Source: Liriodendron chinense
Lineage: Eukaryota; Streptophyta; Magnoliopsida; Magnoliales; Magnoliaceae
Reading direction: 5' to 3'
NCBI GenBank assembly: GCA_003013855.2
Contig: PVNU02002348.1
Coordinates: 1,301,538 to 1,365,537 of the forward strand
DNA length: 64,000 bases
Shown here in pieces: positions 31,301-39,917 of the stretch (its first letter is position 1; every line of letters begins with the position of its first letter). The notes under the pieces were generated by a model. The model worked only from the letters and a program-made list of their open reading frames with translations. It had not been told where the DNA came from and ran no database searches. The position numbers were made by a program, and so were the translations under genes.

Positions 31301-33854
31301 AGTATATGTTGACGATATGCTCGTGAAAAGCATCGATGAAGATGACCACATTCCCGATCTTCGAGAAGCCTTTGATCTGATGAGGAAGTATCAGATGAAA
31401 TTAAATCCAGAAAAATGTGCGTTTGGAGTATCTGCAGGGAAATTTCTTGGGTTCATGGTTGGCCAACGTGGAATTGAGGCGAATCCCGAAAAGATTAAAG
31501 CATTGATAGAGATGAAATCCCCAGTGACTCTGAAGGACGTTCAGCGTCTAGCTGGTCGCATCGCATCATTGAACAGGTTCATCTCGCGAGCATCTGACAA
31601 ATGCTTGCCCTTCTTCAAACTCCTTCGTGCAACGGCCAAGTCTGATTGGAAGTGGACACCTCAATGTGAAGAAGCTTTTCAACAACTGAAGCAATATATG
31701 AGCGCTCCCCCCATTTTATCTAAGCCTGTGGCACATGAGCAACTCATTCTTTATTTATCTGTGTCTTCCACGGCCGTTAGTGCCGCTTTAATAAGAGAAG
31801 ATTCCGGGGTACAAAGGCCCGTTTATTATATCAGTCGAGCAATGGTTGATGCAGAAACTAGGTATTCTGATATGGAGAAACTGGCCCTAGCCTTAATCAT
31901 GGCAGTTCGAAAACTGCGACCATACTTTCAAGCCCATGCTATTTTAGTACCAACAAATCATCCACTACGGCAAGTCCTTCAAAAGCCTGAGACTTCCGGG
32001 CGCTTAACTAAATGGGCGGTCGAGATCAGCGAGCATGATATCTCATTCTGTCCTAGGACCGCAGTCAAAGGCCAGGCCGTGGCTGACTTCATCGCCGAAT
32101 TTACATATTCTTCTGAAGATAATGTCATGACCAGCGACCAGCCTCCTTGGTCGCTCTTCGTCGACGGGTCGTCACGGGCCACTGGCAGTGGAGCGGGCCT
32201 GATTTTAGTGGCTCCCGACGGGTCGCATTTTCAATACGCTCTGCGTTTTGAATCACGCATCTCCAATAATGAAGCAGAATATGAGGCCCTGATTGTTGGC
32301 CTCGAGCTAGCCGTTGTCCTCGCAGTCCAGAATTTGATAATTCATAGCGACTCCCAGCTCATTGTCAACCAAGTCCTTGGCGAATTCGAAACCAAAGAAG
32401 AAAGAATGGCCTTATACAAGTCTCGTGTCCTCATCCTGCTCGCCAAACTGAAGACTTATAAAATATTTCATATCCCTCGAGAGCAGAACCAACTTGCCGA
32501 TTCCTTGGCAAAACTCGCTTCTGCACCGGAATCGGAGCTATCACATTCGATCCCCATCGAGCACCGTCAACACTTGAGTATCGACCAAGTGACTCTCGAG
32601 CAAGTTATATCGGTACAATCGTCTCCATGCTGGATGGATCCTATCATCCTCTATCTCAGAGATCGATACCTACCAGAAGACAAGAAAGCTGCAAGACAAA
32701 TTCGGCTTCGAGCTGCCAGGTACACCTTACAAGATGGAATCTTGTTACGAAAAAGCTTCTCCTTACCTTATTTAAGGTGTCTTCATCCAGAAGAAGCACA
32801 TCGTGTTCTAGATGAAGTACACCAGGGGGCATGTGGTAATCATCCCAGGGGGCGATCTCTAGCATATAAAGCGATGAGGCAAGGATATTATTGGCCTACT
32901 ATGAAAGCAGACGCCATAGAATTTTCTAAAAAATGCGACAAGTGTCAACGATATCAACCTATACCTCGTGTACCGTCTGAGCGGATGACCCCAGTCGACA
33001 GCCCTTGGCCTTTTGCTCAGTGGGGGATCGATATCATCGGGCCCTTACCTATGGGAAAGGGACAGAATAGGTTCGCGATCGTGGCGGTTGATTATTTCAC
33101 CAAATGGGCCGAGGCAGAACCATTAGCCAAAATAACTGAAAAACAAACTACTAAGTTTATGTGGAGAAATATCATATGTCGCTTCGGACTTCCTCATACT
33201 ATAATTACCGATAACGGAACGCAGTTCGACAACGCAGCCTTTGATGAATTTTGCGACAAATGGAAGATACGTAATCTCCGCACTTCTCCATATCATCCTC
33301 AGGCGAATGGGCAGGTCGAGGCAGTGAATAAAATCATAAAGCATCATTTAAAGACCAAGCTAAGTGAATGTAAAGGGGTGTGGCCAGAACTTCTGCCAGA
33401 GGTGTTATGGGCCTATAGAACCACGGCTTGTACATCGACAGGTGAAACTCGTTTCTCCTTAGCATTTGGTGTTGACGCAGTAGTACCAGTGGAAATTCAA
33501 GTGCCCTCATATCGGATCGAACAGTACGATCCCGCGAGCAATCAGGAAAACCTCCGACTTCATCTCGATCTCTTGGAAGAGCGAAGAAATGCTTCCAAAG
33601 TACGAGTGGCGGCATATCAACAACGTATTGCTCGTTATCGGAATGCGAAGGTTCAACCTAGATCCTTCCAGTTCGGAGATTTGGTCCTAAGGCAAAATCT
33701 TGGAATTCCTGTTCGTTCATTGGATCCGAATTGGGAAGGCCCGTATCGGGTTATTAGGGTTGTGCGACCCGGTACTTATTATCTTGAAGACATGCAAGGG
33801 AAGCCTGTACGTCGCCCTTGGCACGTGGAGCATTTGCTACGATACTACCCCTAG
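28383..33854 (+). CDS. element D gag-pol polyprotein, 1,823 codons, uninterrupted
   Basis: One open frame holds the whole replication machinery. In order: a proline-rich N terminus; gag core (about 210-370, RTWFRGLKPRSISSF block); a Cys/His knuckle-like motif (CYFHKDHGHRTQDC, about 443); aspartic protease (VDTGSSADILYL, about 592); RT (about 840-1040, DAYSGYNQIM and YVDDM near 974); a degenerate first RNase H (about 1120-1240); a second, archaeal-type RNase H (FVDGSSRATGSG, NNEAEYEALIVGLE, SDSQLIVNQ, about 1255-1385); and integrase (HHCC near 1475, WGIDIIGPLP, IITDNGTQF, ANGQVEAVN; GPY-type C terminus ending LLRYYP). All key residues I can identify are intact. The start ATG lies 43 bases after the PBS. 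Confidence 0.95.
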   Translation: MPPKKAVHPSTSRQAPPPPDETESVPILPPAPTNIPQGAPNLSSTNPLLEASGNQDDVLRFLENTLLTLNAGVQALSNRLDQHFPEPQRQPSEGLPPQPIPVASRHSMDEPQVPPLGGHPPVPSPHSIHSSSSRQPQPQGSTAETSSYTLPWEGDLKRIQDRFDVMEQRYQANRPSAVMAAIHQFESPFTNEVLEAPLPRKYRAPVIAPYTGIGDPLEHLETYRSLMELEGHGSEIMCRAFPLTLKDAARTWFRGLKPRSISSFSQLSEIFLSQFMGSIRIKKPASHLMNLKQQHGETIKEFTVRFTAEAVQTEGYTEEKGLTALIAGITSEKFRFALDKSPPKTMAEFQAKAQKYINAEEVALTRHGVQSKKRKPEGASSTDKKYRRDQRDRSPKRPYSGKYHNYTPLNQSPEKVLMEIKHKPYVKWPAKIKFDPEKRDKSKFCYFHKDHGHRTQDCISLRDHIEALIRKGHLQDYVARKNRSPERAKTSSRQKESPHHQTNQEDAEPTGEIRTIVGGPACWGDSQASRKAYAQKEPQQIYWLEQASNSSKASHPPISFTLEDAAGIHFPHEDSIVVTLKVSNYLTHRIMVDTGSSADILYLEAFDKMSLARNLLKRVSTPLVGFGGEVVTPEGSIDLPVTFGESPAKTTVFVNFLVVDRKSAYNAILGRPSLTRVGAALHPSYLCVKFPTPNGIGVVRGSQQEARSCYQIALQDRKKAQVTPVMEIVQGSSDVLATALDPRENALKSRTPGEETVAIRLTEDDPSKIVYIGSSLNIVHRENLIRFLIEYKDVFAWSHKDMPGIDPDVIAHRLNIDPKHKPVHQRRRAFTAERQMAIKTEVEKLLAANFIKEVDYPEWVANVVLVRKANGKWRMCVDYSDLNKACPKDSFPTPRIDQLVDSTAGHALISFMDAYSGYNQIMMHPPDSQHTAFITDRGLYCYQVMSFGLKNAGATYQRLVNKIFAAQIGRNMEVYVDDMLVKSIDEDDHIPDLREAFDLMRKYQMKLNPEKCAFGVSAGKFLGFMVGQRGIEANPEKIKALIEMKSPVTLKDVQRLAGRIASLNRFISRASDKCLPFFKLLRATAKSDWKWTPQCEEAFQQLKQYMSAPPILSKPVAHEQLILYLSVSSTAVSAALIREDSGVQRPVYYISRAMVDAETRYSDMEKLALALIMAVRKLRPYFQAHAILVPTNHPLRQVLQKPETSGRLTKWAVEISEHDISFCPRTAVKGQAVADFIAEFTYSSEDNVMTSDQPPWSLFVDGSSRATGSGAGLILVAPDGSHFQYALRFESRISNNEAEYEALIVGLELAVVLAVQNLIIHSDSQLIVNQVLGEFETKEERMALYKSRVLILLAKLKTYKIFHIPREQNQLADSLAKLASAPESELSHSIPIEHRQHLSIDQVTLEQVISVQSSPCWMDPIILYLRDRYLPEDKKAARQIRLRAARYTLQDGILLRKSFSLPYLRCLHPEEAHRVLDEVHQGACGNHPRGRSLAYKAMRQGYYWPTMKADAIEFSKKCDKCQRYQPIPRVPSERMTPVDSPWPFAQWGIDIIGPLPMGKGQNRFAIVAVDYFTKWAEAEPLAKITEKQTTKFMWRNIICRFGLPHTIITDNGTQFDNAAFDEFCDKWKIRNLRTSPYHPQANGQVEAVNKIIKHHLKTKLSECKGVWPELLPEVLWAYRTTACTSTGETRFSLAFGVDAVVPVEIQVPSYRIEQYDPASNQENLRLHLDLLEERRNASKVRVAAYQQRIARYRNAKVQPRSFQFGDLVLRQNLGIPVRSLDPNWEGPYRVIRVVRPGTYYLEDMQGKPVRRPWHVEHLLRYYP

Positions 33855-34481
33855 ATTCGATGTAGTTTATCATAACGTTTTATGAATAAAGTGAAAGATA
33901 TCTTTTGGCCGCCACTCCATTTATATGGACCTGAATAGCCCTGAAGAGAGTGCTTACACCTCCTCTTGGCCAATTGCCTACCTTTGGTAGGACTAAAATC
34001 ATTACTAGTTGGTTGCTTCTCCATTTTCATGGACCTGAACAGCCTCGAAGAGAATGAATACCATCTCTTGACCAACCTTCTGCCCTTGGTAGAATCAAAA
34101 TCTCAATCGATAGATCAGTCTATCTCAACGCAGACATGGTCTCACGACCCCCGGATTGAGTCTAATTCATTTTGTTTCATGAGTTAGTTACTCGCGATTG
34201 GTGAGAGGAGGGATCGCACTCCGGAATGCAAGCACCGCAGCTCGTGCTTAAATTAGGGCAGCGATCGGGGTCACGTCCTAATCACGAGCAGCTTAGCTCA
34301 TGCTCGAATTAAAGGGTCACATCTCTGATGAATCCATTCAAGATCAACATAAAGCAAAAAATGAAAGATGAAGGGAGAACAGCAACAAAACAGTAACACT
34401 TCCAAAAATATCTTTTCATTGATAATTAGATGATTACAGAGATATGATCGCAGATACAAAAGAGAAGAAAATAAAAGGAAA
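33855..34481. other. element D region between two convergent genes
   Basis: The pol stop (plus) and the antisense gene stop (minus) face each other across 627 bases. The region has two diverged copies of a segment of about 115 bp (about 33904-34018 and 34019-34100, sharing TGGACCTGAA and CTTGG words) and two GAGCA/TGCTC palindromes. No ORF is credible. Confidence 0.75.
34228..34306. repeat. two hairpin units between pol and the antisense gene (D)
   Basis: Imperfect palindromes with AGCAC/GTGCT or CGAGCA/TGCTCG arms lie at 34228-34250 and 34283-34306, 55 bases apart. Element E has four units at the same place. Their position between convergent genes suggests a role in transcript termination, which is inferred only. 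Confidence 0.65.
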
Positions 34482-36425
34482 TCAATCGCTTGGAGGAGCC
34501 ATGCTCTCGACTTCAGGGCCCATTTCAGGAGCCCCTCCAGCCTGCGTGGCTTCAGTCACCTCGTTCTCGGCAGCAGCTTGCTCTTCTGCAGCTATGATGG
34601 TCGCGACTCGACCGAATTCCCCCATATCGAAGGATGGGATCATTCGTTGCACCACTCTTAGTGCAAAGTCTCGACCAGCATCGTATGACTCATATCGTTC
34701 ATCATCATACAGCTGCGAAGTCCGGAACTCGGAAACTGCCCGAGCACCTTCCTCCGAGAGCATTTTTACAAGGGCGACTCTCTCCTCGTCCCAGTGGATC
34801 GAGTCGTCCTTAAGCTGCGCAAGAGCGGTGCGCTCCCTAGTCAAGTTGTCGTAGGCCTCCTTGAGCTGCGACCTGGCCCTCGCGAATTGCTCCTCTAACG
34901 AGATCTTGTCCTGCCGGAAGATCTCCCTCTCTCTCTCTGCCTTCTCCTTCAGACCCGTGAGCTTCACGTAGTCTGAGTCCAAGGCCTGATACCTGTCGGT
35001 CAGGACTTGGATCTTCTCGATGAGGATCTTTTTCTCCTCATCTCTCTTCGAGATCACTGCCTCACGAGCCTTGAGCAGTTGATCTCTTCCTTGAACTGCC
35101 TTTTCCAAGGCAGTCCTCTTTCCCTCAGCCTCCTCTATCGTGCGACGAGCGGCAACGATATCACGCCTCATTCGCAGAATAAGATCTAAACCCTGCAAAG
35201 AGATGAAAAATATAAGAGTTCTGGAACGTAACAACAGGTCGAAACAGGTCTTGACGAAGTCTTACCTGAACCATCCTCATCCCCGCTTCGAGGATAAGGT
35301 TCTCAGGACTTGGCTCGGGGAGAGAGCCGAAGGCGTGAGGCGGGACGTTTTCGAACAAAAATTTACATACAGGGTGGAGGTGGCGTGGAATCGAGTACGT
35401 CCCGCTCCCAGACGGTTGGGCAACGACCAAACCGGCCTGCTCGCGAGGTGGAGGCATGGACTCGCGAGCAGGAACCTGCTCGGCAGCCGGGACCAGTTCC
35501 CGAACAGGAGTCGGCTCTTGAGGCTCTACCTGCTCTCGAGCCTCTTCAGCTGGGGGGCAGTTGGACCCCACCCCATCTGGGGAATTATCTGCAATGTTGA
35601 TCACTGGTGGCCCAGGTGCGACCACCAGTGAAGGAATAGTGGGCCCAGCTGGGGCCCCCGCCATGCTCGCGGGAAGGGCAGGCTGGTCGCTGCCCGTGCG
35701 GATGGAGGATTGAGAAGGTTCGGCAGGGTTCTCTTCTGCCTTTTGGAGCCTGTGCCCTTCAGACGGGGCAGTAGGCCTCTCTTCTCTCCAGCCTTCGTCA
35801 TTTCAACTTCTCTTCTGGATATGAGGCCTGCTGCTGCAAGTCGCGAAGGAGATAAGCAAGCCTCGATATGCCTATCTCCGACAGGCACCTTATACACTCT
35901 GACAATCTTCTCGTTGATCCCTCCTTTCAAATTCGGTTTCCTCAATGCCGGGATACCTGCGAGCACAAATAATGGTCAAACGAAGCAAAACCCTAAAAAT
36001 TATTCTGAGGAAACTGCACAATACGGGATTGTGTCTACCTTCACAGAAAAACCGGGTCACTCCTGGACCCCTGGAGGAGGCAGACTCCCAGCTCCCGGAA
36101 GCATAGAACCACCGCTTCCTCCAGCCGGGATAGTTCGAGGAGGGCTTCCCCAACACGAAATTATCCCGGTGCCAATAACACAAATAATACCAGCCTTCGC
36201 TGGATGGAGCTTTCTTCAGACGAAACATACGGAGGAACTCCTCCGCCGTGAGTTCCCCGTTGCCAGCCTGAGCCCAAAGGGCAAAGGAGCCCAGAACCAC
36301 CCTCCACCCGTTCACAATGAGTTGCCCAGGGGCAATCTTGTAACACCGGAGTACATCGCGAACGAAGGGATGGAGGGGAAGGCGTACCCCCAGGATAAGC
36401 TGGTACTCATAAAATGCTACGCATC

Positions 36426-36462
<37 letters not shown>

Positions 36463-36675
36463 GTCGGGTGTTTCTCCACCTCCGGGCAAGTGGAGGGTTA
36501 CTGAGTCGGGGATCAGGTATCTCTCCCGTAGCTCAGCCAGCCGGTCCTCCGATAAAACGGAAGGATATCCGGCTGCTGTGTATCTCCCCGCCGAAACCCT
36601 TGCACTGCTGGAGGCAGAGGACTCCGGAGTGGCATCACCAAGAGGGACAGTAGTCTCGTCAGAGTTCCCAGCCAT
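34482..36675 (-). pseudogene. element D antisense gene: 'putative gypsy type transposon' domain plus coiled coil, three exons
   Basis: It starts at ATG 36675 (MAGNSDETTVPLG). Exon 1 is 36675-36039, exon 2 35956-35266 and exon 3 35192-34482. Introns of 82 and 73 bases have GT/AG ends and sit at the same places in element E. Exon 1 encodes a domain (LPLHPFVRDVLRCYKIAPGQ, then WRVVLGSFALW) that resembles the plant 'putative gypsy type transposon' family. Exon 3 is a long charged coiled coil of about 230 residues. Exonic length is one base short of 680 codons because a C is missing near 35727 relative to E, so D's copy is frameshifted once. A run of 34 G (plus strand) codes for a proline stretch. 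The function is unknown. Confidence 0.75.
36428..36461. repeat. homopolymer run of 34 G (C on the coding minus strand)
   Basis: It lies inside exon 1 of the antisense gene, where it codes for about 11 prolines and keeps frame with both sides. Element E has 27 C at the same place. The length may be unstable or mis-assembled. Confidence 0.9.
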
Positions 36676-36830
36676 GGGGAGATAAAAATAAAAGAAGGAG
36701 AAGAAAAAAAGAAGTAATACCAAAAACTGAAAGGAAAATGAACACCGGAGGAAGAAGAAGAATGGAAAGAACTGCAGGCTCCTTTCGAAAAAGCTTCTGT
36801 AGAAAATCAAAGAAATGGCGGACTCCGTAT

Positions 36831-36929
36831 ATTTATAGGCAATCATTCCGCCGTATCTGATGGCACGTGGCAGTCCTTCTCTGGACACAACGCTCGAGCA
36901 GGCACGCCCATTAACTCCTCAAACACGTG
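36831..36929 (-). promoter_or_regulatory. antisense promoter in element D: TATA box and two G-boxes
   Basis: On the minus strand TATAAATA is at 36838-36831, about 156 bases before the antisense ATG. Two CACGTG G-boxes lie further upstream at 36864-36869 and 36924-36929. Element E has the same three motifs at matching distances. This looks like a promoter independent of the LTR. Confidence 0.7.
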
Positions 36930-37083
36930 GCGAGCGCCCCTTCATTTTCCATCAGCGAAAAGGCTGCGGAAAGCTGGCGCTCATTAATTTCAGCCCATCA
37001 TGTGGGGTGCCGTTCTCGATGAAAGTAGCGGGCGGTTTCGTGTGATAGTAAGCTAAGTCCTTTCCTTAAGAATTCTTGGCGGC

Positions 37084-37101
37084 AAGGACTTGGGGGGCAT
37101 C
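37084..37101 (+). other. polypurine tract of element D
   Basis: AAGGACTTGGGGGGCATC ends at the base before the 3' LTR. Confidence 0.65.
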
Positions 37102-38064
37102 TGTTATAGGCAAAATGGTGGAGATAAAGATTTCAAGCGGAAATGCCCATTTCGCCCTCGAGATGATCTGATCAAGAGTCGCAGAACAAATAAGGGTGGA
37201 GTACAGTTTCGACTCTCGAGATCGTATGCTCGGGAGTCGAAGAATGATAAGTACGGGACGTCCATTCGACTCTCGAGATTATCTGATCGAGAGTCGAATA
37301 TTGGATAAGTGCGGGACGACCATTCGACTCTCGAGCTCATCTGATCAGGAGTCATAGATTGAAAAATACGGAGCAGCTATTCGCAAGTCTCGAGTCTTCA
37401 TAACCGATAGTCAAATACGGCAAAGCTCGATCCGCGAACAGACCTTCTCACAAGTCGTTAAAAGACGTTACATCTAAAGTATGTACTTGGACTCGCGACC
37501 ACATTCTAACCTGCGAGCAGCTTCTCCAATCCCTCTGCGACACCTAGCAGGGCTACAACCAGTTCGTTGGTTTCCAACTACGGGCGTCTCCTTCCTTTTC
37601 GGAGGCTATGACTCCAACTACAGGCGTCTCCTTCCTTTTCGGAGGCTATGATTCCAACTATGGCTTCCAGCCAGATTTCAAGGGATTACCATCAAGGGGC
37701 GTGATTGTTGGAATAAGTCATTGGGTTGGATCTGACTAAAAAGATAGGATCTTATCCCACGAAATCAGCGAATTCTCAGTATCGTATGCGACATCAACGG
37801 GATTTTGACATCTCACGTAACAGATTGGATTGCTTCAGATCTATATAAAGGGGTGGCTCCATTGAGAGCAGGTACGCACACATCATTCAATCTTGGTCCC
37901 GTTTACTTGGCTTCTCTTCTGTGGCCTAACTTAAGCATCGGAGGGCTAACGGCTGGTCCCCAGCCACCCTTATTTGCTGTCTTGCCTCAGGTCTGGTGGT
38001 GGAAATTCCTGCTGGAGTGAAGGAGAAAAGTCGGAGGATCTCGTTACAAAATCTAACATCAACA
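37102..38064 (+). repeat. element D 3' LTR (963 bp)
   Basis: It closely matches 27357-28320, including the palindromic array, the 40-bp pair and the TATA box, and ends at target copy AGGGT. About ten base differences from the 5' LTR were noted by eye. Confidence 0.9.
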
Positions 38065-39308
38065 AGGGTGAATCCTTTTTCCAATGCTGGGAACGATTTA
38101 AGGAACTCCTTCTTGCTTGCCCACATCATGGCTATGAGAGTTGGCGAGTTATAAATTTTTTCAATGATGGATTAAGTTCCAATATACGCCAATTTGTGGA
38201 AATGATGTGCAATGGCGAGTTTATGAGTAAAAATCCAGATGAGGCTTGGAGTTACTTGGACATGTTGGCTGAAAACGCCCAATCTTGGGATACCTCGGAT
38301 AAACCCAAGAACCCCAAGCCCACTCAAGAGAAAGGAGGGATATATGTCCTTAAAGAGGAAGATGATGTGAATGCAAGGATAGCCAACCTCACAAGGAAGG
38401 TTGAGGCCATGGAACTTAGCAAAAGTGGAGTTCCCAAGTCCAAGGAAGCTGTTGAAACCACATGTGGGATTTGCCTCACTGATTTACACGCTACGCAAGA
38501 TTGTCCCACAATTCCCGCATTTCAGGAAGTGCTACATGAGACAGCAAATGCCACATATGGTTATCAACGGCCCTTCAATGGACCGGTAGGTAATACGTAC
38601 AATGAGAGTTGGAAGAACCACCCAAATTTTAGTTGGAAGAATGCTCCTACGGGCAATCCTACCAACTCCCAAAGAGGGCCACCCATGCAAAATATGGCCC
38701 CACCTCAATTCTCATTGGAGGATACCTTGAAAGCGTTTATGCAAGGGCAAGCGCAAATAAATGAATCAAATCAGCAAATGTTCCAAGAGCTGAAAGTCTC
38801 GGTTGATGAGATTAAGGGACGCTTGAATGCTAGGGAAGGGACCTTTCCGGCCCAACCTCAGCCCAATCCAAGGCAAGTACATGAAGTAAGCATCCCTAAT
38901 CCTTCCAACCAAAACATGGAGCAAGCTAAATCCATTACCACCCTTAGAAGTGGTAAACAAATTGACAAAACTATTCCGGTGAAGGCCAATGAGCCTAATG
39001 ATCCGGTAAATTCTGAGGATGAAAATGGATCTAACTTAGCCCCACAACAACCGGAACGCATTTACAAGCCCGTAGCACCATTCCCTTCGAGATTGGTTGC
39101 CCCAAAATCTCTCCCAAATTCTCAAGATATTCTAGAGATTTTCAGACAAGTCAAGATCAATATCCCTTTGCTTGATGCCATCAAACAAATTCCCTCTTAT
39201 GCCAAGTTTCTAAAAGACCTATGCACAACAAAACACAAATATAATGTACAGCAAAAGGCCTTCTTAACTGAGCAAGTTAGTGCCATCCTCACTCAAAAGA
39301 CCCCCCCC
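38065..39308 (+). pseudogene. element C gag, C-terminal half
   Basis: The frame resumes exactly where D cut it (K-E-G then ESFFQCWERF). It contains ACPHHGYESW, FVEMMCNGEF and the CX2CX4HX4C knuckle (CGICLTDLHATQDC), followed by a Pro/Asn/Gln-rich linker and the SYAKFLKDLC block before protease. The frame is lost at eight C (39301-39308), where element A has the sequence CTCCCCC. Confidence 0.9.
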
Positions 39309-39917
39309 AAAATTCAAAGATCCCGGTAGTCCCACCGTCTCATGTATCATTGGAGACTACCGGATTGAACGTGCCTTGTTAGACTTGGGGGCGAGTGTGA
39401 ACTTGATCCCATACTTGGTATATGAGCAATTGGGTCTTGGTGAATTAAAACCCACCAAAACCACATTACAACTCGCTGATAGATCTATCCGTGTACCGAG
39501 GGGGATAGTTGAGGATGTTCTAGTCCAAGTTGACAAATTCTACTACCCGGTAGATTTTATAGTCTTGGACACACAACCGGTTTTGGATGCTAGCACCCAA
39601 ATACCGGTAATATTAGGCCGCCCATTCCTTGCCACATCAAACGCAATCATCAATTGCCGGAATGGGGTGATGCAACTATCTTTTGGAAACATGACACTAG
39701 AGGTGAATGTGTTTCACTTGGGCAAAAGACATAGGGATGTCGATGATGATGAGTTCTTCGATGTAAACATGCTTGAAACCTTTGAAGAAGAAGAACTCCT
39801 CCAACTTGAACCACTAGAAAGCTTGGAGACATGCTTAGCACACTTCATGGAACCTGAAGATCCCATCATTAGTGAAATTGTGCAAGCAGAAAGACCGGTA
39901 GTTGATACTAGCCGGTG
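39309..39917 (+). pseudogene. element C aspartic protease segment in a shifted frame
   Basis: It reads in the +1 frame between an extra C near 39305 and a lost C near 39917, after which the original frame is restored. It contains LLDLGASVNLIP and the PVILGRPFLATSNAIINC block. The two shifts cancel but leave about 200 codons out of frame, so a normal polyprotein is not expected. Confidence 0.85.

Larger units (their letters stand above)
27357..38064 (+). mobile_element. element D: Tat-lineage retrotransposon with an antisense gene
   Basis: D is a 10.7-kb element flanked by AGGGT (27352-27356 and 38065-38069). LTRs of 964 and 963 bp differ at roughly ten positions by eye. It has a PBS, an uninterrupted gag-pol, a hairpin-bearing intergenic region, an antisense spliced gene, and a G-rich tract before the 3' LTR. 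Two RNase H domains place it in the Tat lineage (Retand-like). It is the youngest and best preserved element here and could be able to move, though one frameshift affects the antisense gene. Confidence 0.9.

Noticed and set aside
34444..34854. Plus-strand ORF of 136 codons in element D
   Set aside because: It is the shadow of the coiled-coil exon on the minus strand, which is supported by splice sites, the homologous copy in E and domain content.
35140..35631. Plus-strand ORFs of 163 and 96 codons overlapping antisense exon 2
   Set aside because: They are opposite-strand shadows of GC-rich coding sequence and cross a predicted splice site.
37974..38064. ORF start for element C gag inside D's 3' LTR
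   Set aside because: The upstream part is LTR sequence of D; the true gag frame enters at 38065 from 27356.
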